Part shown: positions 33,526 to 42,856 of the stretch, one piece after another
Layout of the letters: the number at the start of each line of letters is the position of its first letter
Numbering within the stretch: the first letter of the stretch is position 1
Origin: Alopecurus myosuroides
Taxonomy: Eukaryota > Streptophyta > Magnoliopsida > Poales > Poaceae
Assembly (NCBI GenBank): GCA_028641055.1
Contig: CM054058.1
Span: 498,993,919 to 499,057,918, forward strand
Direction: 5' to 3'
DNA: 64,000 nucleotides
Notes under the pieces: generated by a model
Seen by the model: only the letters and a program-made list of their open reading frames with translations
Databases searched by the model: none
What the model was told of the DNA's origin: nothing
Position numbers and translations under genes: made by a program

Positions 33526-34996
33526 CTAGCCTTGAAGGTGAAATCAAGGAAAATGTGGATGCTCTCGTGGAGAAACTCCATGCGTCCAATGCTCTTGTAG
33601 ATGAAAAGGAGGGAATCATCATGATCTTGGAAGGTCATAATGGCGATGTTCCTAATGAGAATGGGGAACTTTCAAAAGCCCTTGAGGAAGAGGAATCTCA
33701 TAGAGTTTCTCTTGAGGAGAAACTTTGTATCTTACAAAAAACCTATGCTCTTTGCATTTCTAAAATAATAAAATAAAATGAATCATATCTTGATCTTGCT
33801 AAAACCTATGAAAATGTAGGGTTGAGCTGAGGACTGCTCATGATAGACTTGTAAAGATCATGAGAAGCTAAAAAAGGAGTTCATGTCTCTTAAGGAAATT
33901 CATGACAAATTCAAAAAGTCTCGTCATCAACTCCTATCTCAACAATATAACAAGCAAGTTTTCTCTACTATTGTGGGGTTGCCTCTTCTATCAACCCTTG
34001 TGCTCCAACTAACACTATAGGAAGTGAGAAGGTTCTCAATGTCCTTGTGAATTCCCAAAAGGTTAAGAATAACAAGGAAGGACTTGGGTTTTTACCAATT
34101 CAAAGAAGAAGAAGTCTAAGAAGAATAATAAGCATACTACCCCTTCCAAAAATATTGTCTTATAAGGAGAAGGAGACCAACACTATTGTAGGTGGTGAAG
34201 TTTCGAGTAGCAATGCCACTCACAATGACTCTGCCAGAAAATATAACCCATCTTATGTTCTTATGAAATATAGAGATGGTCATGTTTGTGCTAAATATAA
34301 CTCAGCCTAATGGCTATAGTTGATGTGGGATGGATTTGGCATCGCCAGTTAGCCCGCAAAAATATGAAGACTTTACATGATCTCCAAAGTGGCGATCACA
34401 TTCTAGTGTTAAGTTTGCTACAAATCGTGTGTGTAGTTCTTGCGCCTTTGAAAAGCAACATGGAGAACCCCACCTCCACAAGACCAACATCACCACCAAG
34501 AGGATTCTTGAGCTCATTCACTTAGATCTATTTGGTCCCCTATCCTATGATAGTTTTGGTGGCGAGAAGTATTACTTGTTCATTGTGGATGATTATTAAA
34601 GGTATACTTGGGGTGTATTTATTTAGGAAGAATAGTGAGACTCAATAAAGGATCATTGACTTCATCACTTTGGTTAAACACCAACATAATGGGAAGATCA
34701 TGGCAATCCGAAGTGACAATGGCACCCAATTCAATAACTACATCGTGGAAGGATTCTTAGTGATGAGTGGATTTCTCATCAATATTCTACTCTCTATACC
34801 GCTGAACAAAATCGTGTCGGAAAAAGGAAGAATCAGACTCTTATAGATGCGCCAAGGACCATGATTGCGGAATTTTGTTATCCATATAACTTTTGGGCCG
34901 AAGTCGTCTCTATCGCTTGTCATGCTACCAACCAGTTATATCTTCGCAAACTCTTGAACAAAACTCTATATGAGATTTTCACCGGCTAAAAGACGT
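33526..34996 (+). mobile_element. Older Copia element, right portion (degenerate gag-pol)
   Basis: Resumes the old gag at the insertion point with the coiled-coil segment SSLEGEIKENVDALVEK, then fragments of the Lys-rich region, GAG_preIN (WIWHRQLARKNMKTLHDL at about 34,330), and integrase (ELIHLDLFGPLSYDSFGG, then RSDNGTQFNNY at about 34,711, and a degraded second half to about 34,985). Frames break repeatedly and several stops are present. It ends abruptly at 34,996, where a different LTR sequence begins. Confidence 0.82.
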
Positions 34997-34998
34997 CA

Positions 34999-35372
34999 TG
35001 ATACATCTCAAATGTATCTATAATTTTTATACTCCATGCTATGTTTTATAAATGTTTTCCACATGTTTTTCTTTGTTTTACGGATGTTTTCATGCTCTAA
35101 CCTATTAACAAGATGCTAAAAACCAGTTCCTTTTTCCGTTGTTTTGTATTTTAGAAAAGTTCTTAAACAAATATTATCGAAATGGTCTGAAAATTTACGG
35201 AGATTTAGTTTTCATTGGAATAAAGATTGAGTCTAAAAGAGAGTCAGAGAGGTGTCCTGGGGCCACCAGAAGGGTGCCAGGAGCGTCCTTACCCTAGGCC
35301 GCGCCTGGGGGTCATCCGGTGTCCCCGGCACCCCCTCCTTTCACCTATCCGTCTATAAATTTCCCCAAAAGA
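34999..35372 (+). mobile_element. LTR fragment of another retroelement
   Basis: Starts TGATACATCTCAAATGTATC and follows the same sequence plan as 55,921-56,270 (elements ending in CTATTAACAAGATGC, a TTTAGAAAAGTT segment, and GGCCGCGCCTGGGGGT). It is therefore a partial LTR of the family whose larger copy lies at 55,921. It separates two pieces of the older Copia. Confidence 0.6.
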
Positions 35373-35655
35373 ATAAGCATCGAATTCCGAATGGGGAGTC
35401 TTTTCAGAAAAAGTGTGGTAGTACTACCCGTGCGGTAGTACTAAGCGTAGTACCGGGCTCGGCTGTTTGTTGGTGGTCATAGGACAGAAGGTCCCGCGCC
35501 TCATCCCGGAAGTGCTCTTACCGGGGCCCGGCAAATCTACGGCTACTACTGGGATCGCGTGGCCACGGCGCAGAAGGGTACTGGATGTAATCTAGTAGTG
35601 ACCCGGTAGTGGCCCGATAGTACACTAATTCCAGTACTACCAAGGTTTATGAACA
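35373..35655 (+). repeat. GGTAGTAC-rich block, counterpart of 20,360-20,700
   Basis: AAGAATAAGCATCGAATTCC followed by GTGTGGTAGTACTACCCG and GTAGTGACCCGGTAGTGGCC matches the left flank of the nested Copia pair in order and orientation. This is best explained as the other LTR remnant of the older Copia. 35,656-35,760 holds nothing recognised. Confidence 0.6.
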
Positions 35656-35759
35656 TTCGGCCGATCATCACTACACGCATTTGAGGTCCTTCACAATGAA
35701 ACGGGTGGGTAATTCCATTGCATGGATTTGGATATTCATCACTGGGTATTTGCTTGATT

Positions 35760-36093
35760 ACTGTTTATAGGATATAAACTTGAACAATCCAGGAGACCAC
35801 AACTCCACCATAGCATTGCGGCTCGAGCACCATAACAGAAGGAACATCACGGGCCCAACCATAAGCACACCTAATCAACATACGTGTAGGTGATGGATCC
35901 TCTCTAAATCAGATACGCATCTTCCTAAACTTACTGACAGTCTCAGTGTCTCACGTAGAAAATCCTCATTGTGATAATCCATGGGCAGATTAAGCAGCAT
36001 GATCCAACCGATTCTAGTGAACGTGGTGGCGCGTAAATTATCACCTTCATCATGACGCGCAAACGAGAATACGGCCATTAGAAAAAGGAACAA
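35760..36093 (-). pseudogene. Fragment of DUF4283-like protein
   Basis: The minus-strand frame from 36,093 reads FTRIGWIMLLNLPMDYHNED and, after a frame change, YxxRVLIRCAYGW-type sequence. This resembles the C-terminal side of DUF4283/zinc-knuckle proteins common in grass LINE-like and gene-like repeats. In unit A the same segment (6,099-5,954) is cut off where the LINE begins. Assignment is tentative. Confidence 0.35.
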
Positions 36094-36765
36094 CGTTTTG
36101 AGCTACCAACTGATCTATAGTTACAGAATCAACCATGCGAAACTAACCGAGGCCCACAACACACTCAAGAAAATTGATTACCTCCCAATGAAGATGGTCA
36201 AAGTTGTGATTGGCAAATCTGTTGTAGAACTTCATCGATCTTGATCGTCTCATCACTGGACCATCGGTGTCATTTACTCGAAAATTACCTAACATGTTGG
36301 AAAAGGCACACCATGCTGTACGAGATGCTCCACCATGTAAGATGCAGAGTTCCTTGGTGAACAATCGATCATCAGGATCAGAGCAGGATTAACGAACTGG
36401 GGATGCACACATTTAATACCGATTGCTATCCTAGGATCGAGAAAATGATATAACAGAACATGGTAAAAACAGAACATGCCGAGCATCCCAATTTCGACAC
36501 ATGCTGCTGCAATTCGATCGTCGTGCAGATACGAGATTACACTACATTAATACCACTCAAAATGAAGCTAAGATAGCCACGGCCGTCCAGAAATTGAATT
36601 TAGATAACAGCAGATAAATCTGACCGCACTGAACTGCAATCATAAGGTTTCATGAACAAAAAAGTAAAGCTGAGAGCTCGACTTGGATCAGCAATGCCAA
36701 GTCCCAACCCCTTCATCGCTTGACGGCATCTACCAGGCGAAGTTGCGAGGAGAAAGCTTGTCTGC

Positions 36766-37653
36766 TTACTCTGATGGATAGTTTTCCTCCTGCAGTGAAG
36801 TGAGCAAGATGAGTTGATCAGATTGATATTCAGAAACGAGCAAGGCAAAACAAAGCCAGTAATGTGCGCTTGCGCGTACCTTGGAGATGTATCCCCATTC
36901 TTCGGCCATTTCGTTGGTTTCGGCCACGTCCTTGGGGTCGAGGAAGCGGGAGAGGACCATGACGGCGAGGTCGGCGTGCTTGGCGGCGAGGGTCACGAGT
37001 GTGCACGCGCGGTCGAGGTGGGAGAGCGCCTGGTCCATGCTGCCAGGGGCGGCGGCGGCCGGGGCCGGGGCTTGGAGGGCGGTCTTGCTGCTGGCCTGCG
37101 GGTGTGGGGGCTCGGTGACGGAGGCGTCCGGGTCGGAGAGGCTGATCTTGGCGAGGTTCTCGGTGGCGGCGGTAACAGTGTCCTCCGGGTGGAGGATGAC
37201 GCCGAGGTGCTCGAGGCAGCGGCGGAGGTGATCATGAGCCAGCCTCGCGGCGAACATGGCGGCCTCGACGCGGGAGAAGGCCTCGGTCTGGGTGGTCGGG
37301 CGCGCGGGGAGCCGCTGGGAGAGGAGCGCGTCGTAGAGCTGCTCCTCGGGCATGGCGACGAAGGCGTGGTTGAGGGCGAGGCGGGCGCCGTTCTCGGCCG
37401 CCATCGTGAGGGAGAGGGTGAGGTAGTGGGCGCCGGCATGGAGGCCCGTGAAGTAGATGTCGACGAGTCCGTAGACGATCTTCCCGAGCCTGGGCGCGCC
37501 GTCGTCGGCCGGCGCGTCGCCTGCGGTGGCCTTCCGCAGCAGCCGGTGCATCCGCAGGAGGCGGTCGCGCTGGACTCTGATGTTCTTCGCGGCGCTCATG
37601 GCCTGCATGAGGCTGGGCCCTAGCTCCTTCTTGCTCACCTCTCCGCCCGCCAT
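36766..37653 (-). CDS. B1: unrecognised two-exon grass protein, 265 residues
   Basis: Near-identical paralogue of A1. Exon 1 is 37,653-36,880 and exon 2 36,789-36,766, with a 90-base GT-AG intron (donor GTACGC, acceptor TTCACTGCAG) ending in the same EENYPSE. It differs from A1 by loss of one histidine (HDHLRR instead of HDHHLRR) and a few substitutions such as R to H before LGVILHPED. Both copies keep an open frame, which suggests recent duplication or selection. The hAT element sits 65 bp upstream of the ATG, so the native promoter of B1 is separated from the coding region by 3.85 kb and its expression may depend on the transposon. Function unknown. Confidence 0.75.
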   Translation of the reverse strand: MAGGEVSKKELGPSLMQAMSAAKNIRVQRDRLLRMHRLLRKATAGDAPADDGAPRLGKIVYGLVDIYFTGLHAGAHYLTLSLTMAAENGARLALNHAFVAMPEEQLYDALLSQRLPARPTTQTEAFSRVEAAMFAARLAHDHLRRCLEHLGVILHPEDTVTAATENLAKISLSDPDASVTEPPHPQASSKTALQAPAPAAAAPGSMDQALSHLDRACTLVTLAAKHADLAVMVLSRFLDPKDVAETNEMAEEWGYISKVRASAHYWLCFALLVSEYQSDQLILLTSLQEENYPSE

Positions 37654-37908
37654 GGCCGCCCGCGCCTGATCTCTGTGGGTTTCAGTTGGGGAAGCTAGGG
37701 AGGAGAGAAGAGAAAGGGACTGAATCAAACCTGGCCACCTGGGCCCGTGCCCGCGTGCCGGCCCGCGAGCACGGCGGCACGGCCCGCCGTGGGCCTGGCA
37801 CGGCACGTGCCTTGGCGGGCCGTGCTCGGCCCGTGGCCCGCCTGGGGCCGTGCCGGGGCCTGCAGGCCGAGCCCGCGTGCCGGCACGGGCACGGCCCGTT
37901 AACCGCTG

Positions 37909-37985
37909 CGGCACGCGATGGCCCGCCAGGCACGCGAACGGCCCGCTGCGGCACGCGAACGGCCCGCTGCGGCACGCGAGGCCCG
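37909..37985 (+). repeat. 21-bp subterminal tandem repeats of the hAT element
   Basis: The unit GCACGCGAACGGCCCGCTGCG occurs at 37,930 and 37,951, with degenerate copies on either side. Related GCGGGCCGTGCC strings occur near the right end (41,430-41,560). They are candidate transposase BED-finger binding sites. Confidence 0.8.
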
Positions 37986-38204
37986 TCGCGCAGGGGCGAG
38001 CGATTTCTGCCCGTTGGAGGCACGCGCGGGCCGAAATCCTCCCGTTGGAGCGCAGTCTGACACGGGGGAGGGGTCCAACGGTCGTTTTTGGCCTGTTAGG
38101 GGGCGTTTAAGCGTGATTAGGCCCAGATTAGGTCATTTTAACTGGAATTTTGACCATATATCCGTTGGAGGGCTGTTTTAGTCCAAAAAATGTCATTTTT
38201 TTGC

Positions 38205-38213
38205 TATAAAAAG
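38205..38213 (+). promoter_or_regulatory. TATA box of the hAT transposase gene
   Basis: TATAAAAAG lies 43 bases before the ATG, preceded by TTTTAGTCCAAAAAATG. The same TTAGTCCAAAA string precedes the TATA box of the second gene. Confidence 0.75.
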
Positions 38214-38247
38214 GGCTCCACACCCCTCTCATTTTCCACACTCAAAC

Positions 38248-40431
38248 ATGGCTGATCCCAACATGAATACTACCTTCAACATTGAAGATCTCGACCCCGA
38301 CTTTGGGGTTGGGGGTCCCTATGCCTCTTCTCCTCTCTTCGACTATGCCGACACCCACCACGATGGTGATCCTTCACTATCTCAATCAAATCCTTCCCAA
38401 ACTTCTCATGCCACCACCTCCACCTCCTCCACCGCAAAAAGGCCACGCAAAAGAACCTCTAGGGTGTGGGATCACTTTGAAGAACAAAGAGTGGTGCCGC
38501 CGGGGGGAGGTGAGCCGGAGATCAAGGCCAAGTGCAAATGGAGTGGATGCAAGAGTGTGTTGTCCATGAAGAGCAAAGGAGGAACCGGCCACTTGTCGAG
38601 GCACATCGAGGGCCACGAGAGGAGGGCTAAGAAGGACAAGGAAGACGGGACCGGCGGCGTCCAAGCCTCGCTCCAATTCCACCCCGACGGTTCGGTACGT
38701 AACTGGACCTATGATCATGCTCTGCAAAGAGAAGGTCTTTGTGCTATGATTGCTTCTAATGATTTATCATTAGGTTTTGGTGAGTCGGATGCTTTTGTTG
38801 AATATATTAAAACCTTCCAGAATCCTAATTTTAGACCCGTTTCTAGGCAAACTACATCTAGAGATATGAAAAAGTTAGGAAAAAAGAAACAGCTTGAAAT
38901 TAAAGACAACTTTGCTGAATGCACATTTTCTGTTGCTTTAACATCTGATATTTGGAGTGGTCGGGCTAAGCAAGACTATATTTGTGTGGTTGCCCATTAT
39001 ATTGATGAAAAGTGGGAACTACAAAAAAGAGTCATAGGATTCGAATTAATTGATGTTTCACATAATGGTCCAAACATTGCAAATGCCATAAATAAAGTTG
39101 TGCAAGAATTTTCTATCAACAACAAAACTTTTTCAATAACTATGGATAATGCTTCGGCAAACAAATGTGCAATGAATTACCTCACTCCTTTATTTTCCCA
39201 CTATGCTGCACCCTATTTAATGCATCAGCGTTGTGCTTGTCACATACTTAATCTTATTGCTAAATGTGCTTTAAAGAAGGTGAAAAACCAAATTGAAGTA
39301 TTGCGCGATGCAATTACTTATCTCGGTAGTGATAATGGTCGAATTGCAAACTATAAGAAATATTGCATTGCATTAGGCACGACAGCTCACAAATATAGTT
39401 TGGACATGCCTATTAGATGGAACTCTACATATATGATGCTTAAGTCACTTCTTAAAGACAGAAATTCTTTTAGTGGATTTATTAATGCATCATATGGACA
39501 TGAGATACTCACTCCATTTATTTGGCATATTTGTGAACACTTGACAAAATTTTTGGAAATGTTTTATGATTATACCATTACTTTGTCGGGGGTTTATTAT
39601 CCCACATCTCCTATGATGGTCCATGTAATCATAGACATTGCCAGTCACTTGAAAACATATGAAGATGATGTGGTTTTACACGAACCTGTTGAGAGGATGA
39701 AACGTAAATTTGAAAAATATTGGACGGACATTCCTCCATTGTATGCTTTTGCGTTTATGTTGGATCCTAGGGCTAAAAATGAAGGGCTTGGTATTGCTTT
39801 GTCTTTACTAACGGAGGCCACGGGTAGACCGTACGACGGTGCTTATTTCACTGACATTCGTGATAAGCTTTCAGCCCTTTTTTCTAAGTATGAACAAAAG
39901 TATGGTGCTCGAGTACAACGTCCTCCACCAGCACCAAGTTCAGGAAGAGGTAAAGGACTTTGGAGCAAGATTTACCGCGGATCCTCCTCGACTTCGAGCT
40001 CTTCCGGGCGAGCAGCGCCTATTCTTGCAGGTGACGGGGAGCTAGCGAAATACCTCAACAGCCCTGTAGTCCCATACGCCGACTACGACGCCAATGAAGA
40101 TGAAGAAGAAGAGGCTCCTTTCAACATAATACAGTGGTGGGAGGAGCACAAGGCTACATATCCGGTGCTATCAATATTAGCACGGGATGTGATGTCTGCA
40201 CCAGTGTCATCGGTATCCTCGGAGTCTGCTTTCAGTCTAGCTGGAAGAATAATCGAGGATAGAAGAACCAGTCTCACTCCTGAGATGGTGAAAACATTGA
40301 TGACCGTGAAGGATGCAGAACTAGCAAGGAGGAGAAACCAACACACTGCCGAAAACAAAGAACTCGCAGCCTCGTTCTATAATCTTGCCATTCAAGAAGA
40401 AGAAGAAGAAGAAGAAGACGACGACCACTAG
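38248..40431 (+). CDS. hAT family transposase, 727 residues, intact
   Basis: Cuts and pastes the element by a DDE mechanism in the nucleus. A basic stretch (KRPRKR, residues 64-69) may be a nuclear signal. BED zinc finger at residues 71-127: RVWDHFEE, Cys96, Cys101 and His115/His119 (or 123). The RNase H-like catalytic domain has LTSDIWSG with Asp234 and TMDNASANK with Asp300, followed by the conserved CACHILNL. The C-terminal hAT dimerisation domain is at about residues 595-690, with WWEEHKATYPVLSILARDV and SSVSSESAFSLAGRI; Glu659 is the likely third catalytic residue. The protein ends in an acidic run (EEEEEEEDDDH). There is a single exon, no stop or shift, and a polyadenylation signal AATAAA at 40,572. 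Length is normal for Ac-like plant hAT transposases. Confidence 0.96.
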   Translation: MADPNMNTTFNIEDLDPDFGVGGPYASSPLFDYADTHHDGDPSLSQSNPSQTSHATTSTSSTAKRPRKRTSRVWDHFEEQRVVPPGGGEPEIKAKCKWSGCKSVLSMKSKGGTGHLSRHIEGHERRAKKDKEDGTGGVQASLQFHPDGSVRNWTYDHALQREGLCAMIASNDLSLGFGESDAFVEYIKTFQNPNFRPVSRQTTSRDMKKLGKKKQLEIKDNFAECTFSVALTSDIWSGRAKQDYICVVAHYIDEKWELQKRVIGFELIDVSHNGPNIANAINKVVQEFSINNKTFSITMDNASANKCAMNYLTPLFSHYAAPYLMHQRCACHILNLIAKCALKKVKNQIEVLRDAITYLGSDNGRIANYKKYCIALGTTAHKYSLDMPIRWNSTYMMLKSLLKDRNSFSGFINASYGHEILTPFIWHICEHLTKFLEMFYDYTITLSGVYYPTSPMMVHVIIDIASHLKTYEDDVVLHEPVERMKRKFEKYWTDIPPLYAFAFMLDPRAKNEGLGIALSLLTEATGRPYDGAYFTDIRDKLSALFSKYEQKYGARVQRPPPAPSSGRGKGLWSKIYRGSSSTSSSSGRAAPILAGDGELAKYLNSPVVPYADYDANEDEEEEAPFNIIQWWEEHKATYPVLSILARDVMSAPVSSVSSESAFSLAGRIIEDRRTSLTPEMVKTLMTVKDAELARRRNQHTAENKELAASFYNLAIQEEEEEEEDDDH

Positions 40432-40571
40432 CCATAGTATTTGTAATTTTTTAATCTTTTTGTAATTTTTTTTCTTTCAAGACTATCGGACAAACTATTT
40501 GTAATTTAGATTAGAGCAAGCTGTACTCTTTTTCCTTCCTAGGGATGGAAGGTTTTAATGAGGCAGCAAAT

Positions 40572-40577
40572 AATAAA
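40572..40577 (+). terminator. Polyadenylation signal of transposase gene
   Basis: AATAAA in GGCAGCAAATAATAAAGCTC, preceded by TGTACTCTTTTTCCTTCCTA. The same arrangement recurs 3' of the small BED gene. Confidence 0.7.
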
Positions 40578-40659
40578 GCTCACTTTTATCCCAAATGATA
40601 CTTTGTCTCATTTTTACACTGTTTTATTTTTCCTGTCTATTTAAATTTTCTACACAAAT

Positions 40660-40850
40660 TTTCTACACTAATTAAATTTTCTACACTAATGAGGCAGCAA
40701 TGCATGCGAGTCATTTTCTACACTAATTCAATGCATGCGAGTCATTCATGCACACAGCACACACACTAGTTCAATGCACACTGGCACAGCACACTGGCAC
40801 AGCACACTGGCACATGCACACTGGCACAGCACACTGGCGGGCCGTGCCGT
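40660..40850 (+). repeat. Short tandem repeats between the two hAT genes
   Basis: TTTTCTACACTAATT-type and AATGCATGCGAGTCATT repeats are followed by CACACTGGCACAG repeated about five times (40,776-40,836), then GCGGGCCGTGCCGTGCCAGG, a string typical of the element's termini. A terminus-like motif inside the element suggests the second gene arrived with its own subterminal sequence. Confidence 0.8.
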
Positions 40851-40891
40851 GCCAGGCACGATTAGTCCAAAATATCTTGCAAAATTTCATC

Positions 40892-40898
40892 TATAAAA
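40892..40898 (+). promoter_or_regulatory. TATA box of the small BED gene
   Basis: TATAAAA, 56 bases before the ATG, preceded by TTAGTCCAAAATATC as at the transposase promoter. Confidence 0.7.
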
Positions 40899-40953
40899 TG
40901 GCTGCTCGCCCGTCTGTCATTTCTCACATTCCACACATCCACACATACACAAC

Positions 40954-41187
40954 ATGGCTGAACCCCAGCAAAACAACCAGCTTCCTGGAGCTGGAAACCT
41001 TAGGCCTCGGCCTTCCAGGGTGTGGGAGTACTACGATGAAGTAATTACCGTGGTGGATGGAGAGGAGCAGCTCCAAGCAAAGTGCAAAGTTTGCTCGATG
41101 TTGCTGCACGTCCAGAGGGGTGGATCAACCGGCCACCTAATTCGGCACCACGACGCGCATCTCAAGAGAGGAGATGTAGTCGGCTAG
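40954..41187 (+). CDS. BED zinc-finger-only protein of the hAT element, 77 residues
   Basis: Starts MAEPQQNNQLPG, similar in form to the transposase start (MADPNMNTT). It then has one complete BED finger: PRPSRVWEYYDEV, CKVC, and GHLIRHHDAH, matching the RVWDHFEE...CKWSGC...GHLSRHIEGH layout of the transposase. It stops right after the finger (KRGDVVG), so it lacks the catalytic and dimerisation domains. It has its own TATA box and its own 3' UTR (TGTACTCTTTTTCC...GAGGCAGC...AATAAAGCTC), both resembling those of the transposase gene. The likely product binds the same or related sites without catalysis. A repressor role is inference; a decayed remnant of a second element is the main alternative. 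Confidence 0.75.
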   Translation: MAEPQQNNQLPGAGNLRPRPSRVWEYYDEVITVVDGEEQLQAKCKVCSMLLHVQRGGSTGHLIRHHDAHLKRGDVVG

Positions 41188-41250
41188 TTTTAGCCAGAGA
41201 TGTACTCTTTTTCCTATCTAGAGATAGAAGGTTTTAACGAGGCAGCTAGC

Positions 41251-41256
41251 AATAAA
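41251..41256 (+). terminator. Polyadenylation signal of the small BED gene
   Basis: AATAAA in GCAGCTAGCAATAAAGCTC, 64 bases after the stop, in a context closely matching the transposase 3' UTR. Confidence 0.7.
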
Positions 41257-42753
41257 GCTCTTTTTTATCATGTGTCACATATTACATTTTTCTATATTTA
41301 ATTCTGAATTTTTTGCATTTTTTCTAAGAAAAACAGTAAAAAAAAAAGCAGGTGGGCCGAAAAAAGCACGCGGGCCGAAAAAAGCACGTGTGCCTAAACG
41401 TGCCGCGGGCTGGCACGATTAGCAGGTGGGCCGTGCCTGGGCCTGGCGGCCAGGCCCGCGTGCCGGCACGGCACGGCACGTTTACTAAACGGGCCCAGGC
41501 GGGCCGTGCCGTGCCAGGCACGTTTAGCGCCAGGCGGGCCCGGGCCGTGCCGTGCCGGCCCGCTGGCCAGGTTTGGACTGAATAATGGGAAGCGGAAAGC
41601 CAAGGAGAGCAGCGAGCGGCAGGCGAATCCTGCTAGCCTTGCAGGCGATGGGGCCCACCGGAACTGCCTCCTTTTGACCGGGGTCTTGCACAAGGATGGC
41701 GTGCTTCCTCCGCTACCGCTACAAGACAATTATCACTCTAGCTAACTTTCGTAATTTGAAAATGCCAGTACATGAAATTTTTGGGGGAAAATAAAGCTAG
41801 TTTCTTCGAGAGCAATTTAAACTTGGCGAAATTGCGATTGAGGAGGGGTGTTATTCCGGTGCAATATGTTAGTTTTAGTTGTCAACTTGCAGGTCTAAGT
41901 GTCCTTGTAGACGAAACGCTTGCAGCCCCACGAAAGACATTTTGCAGCATGAACATATTGTTTGTTGTAGATGCCCAAAATCGCTACGACATCTCGCACA
42001 TGTATTTATAGCAAAACTCAAACGTACATGCAACATTGAAATCGCATGCAATTATGGTCAATGGTGATTTATAAAAGGTTTTGACAATCTAATTAAGTTA
42101 GCAAAGAAGATCCATGTTATATACGTCCGTACGATCTTTCCTCACGCATTTGCTACGACCAACGGTGATCTGTTGTGAACCAGTGTTTTCTGCTATATTT
42201 TGCGTTTTTGAAATGATGCGACGTTTCTTTGTGTGATTTTAACACAAAGGAAAGAAATATTGTGCCGATATGCAAATGTGCAACAAATTTATTGGGCTGG
42301 TAGGCAGGGGGTACGCGCCAATGGATAGACACCAAGATTTTGCATTTTAGTGAAATGCAATGGCAGGGGAGGCGGCTGCTCTGAGCACTTCTTTGCCCGG
42401 CCAATGTCTAGCACACCCACCGACACGGTCTTCTCGAGGGAGGTAGAAATGCATCTCCAATTTACGGACATGTACTCATAGGAACAAGACATTCTGCTGC
42501 AATTCGATCGGTCTAGGATAAGATAAGGTAGTGAGACATTAAACCACTGCATCAATTACCACACAAGATGCTAAGATAGCCACGGCCGTCTAGAAACTAA
42601 AAAATAATAGTAACAACGGATTAACCTGACCGAACCTGAACTAAAACTATAGGAAGTTTGGATGAATTAGAGGGCAGAGATAAATTAAACGACTGGTGCA
42701 AGCTCAGCTTCGAGAATCTGTGGACTAATGGACAAAGCTAGCCGTGTGCATAC

Positions 42754-42856
42754 CTCAGAGATGTACGTGAATTGGTTGGCGAATTCATTGGTGTTGGCAA
42801 CCTCCTTGGGCTCGAGGAAGCTTAGATTGCTGGAGACGACGGGGACTGCGAGATCT
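42754..42856 (-). pseudogene. B2: relic of the A1 gene family (unit B)
   Basis: Counterpart of A2: the end of exon 1 (EPKEVANTNEFANQFTYISE) with a GTATGC donor-like sequence directly after. The rest of the gene is missing. Confidence 0.75.

Larger units (their letters stand above)
37726..41575 (+). mobile_element. Autonomous-looking hAT transposon, 3,850 bp, with two genes
   Basis: Flanked by a perfect 8-bp target duplication GACTGAAT (37,718-37,725 and 41,576-41,583). The empty site is visible in unit A at about 7,758. Terminal inverted repeats are CAAACCTGGCCA and its exact complement TGGCCAGGTTTG. Both subterminal regions are extremely GC-rich, with many GGCCCG/CGGGCC and CGTGCC motifs, the expected transposase-binding zone. 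The interior carries a complete hAT transposase gene and, downstream on the same strand, a second small BED-finger gene. All structural parts needed for transposition are present. Confidence 0.95.

Noticed and set aside
37726..38200. CRISPR-like array suggested by regularly spaced GGCCCGC repeats
   Set aside because: These are subterminal repeats of a hAT transposon in a plant genome, contiguous without unique spacers.
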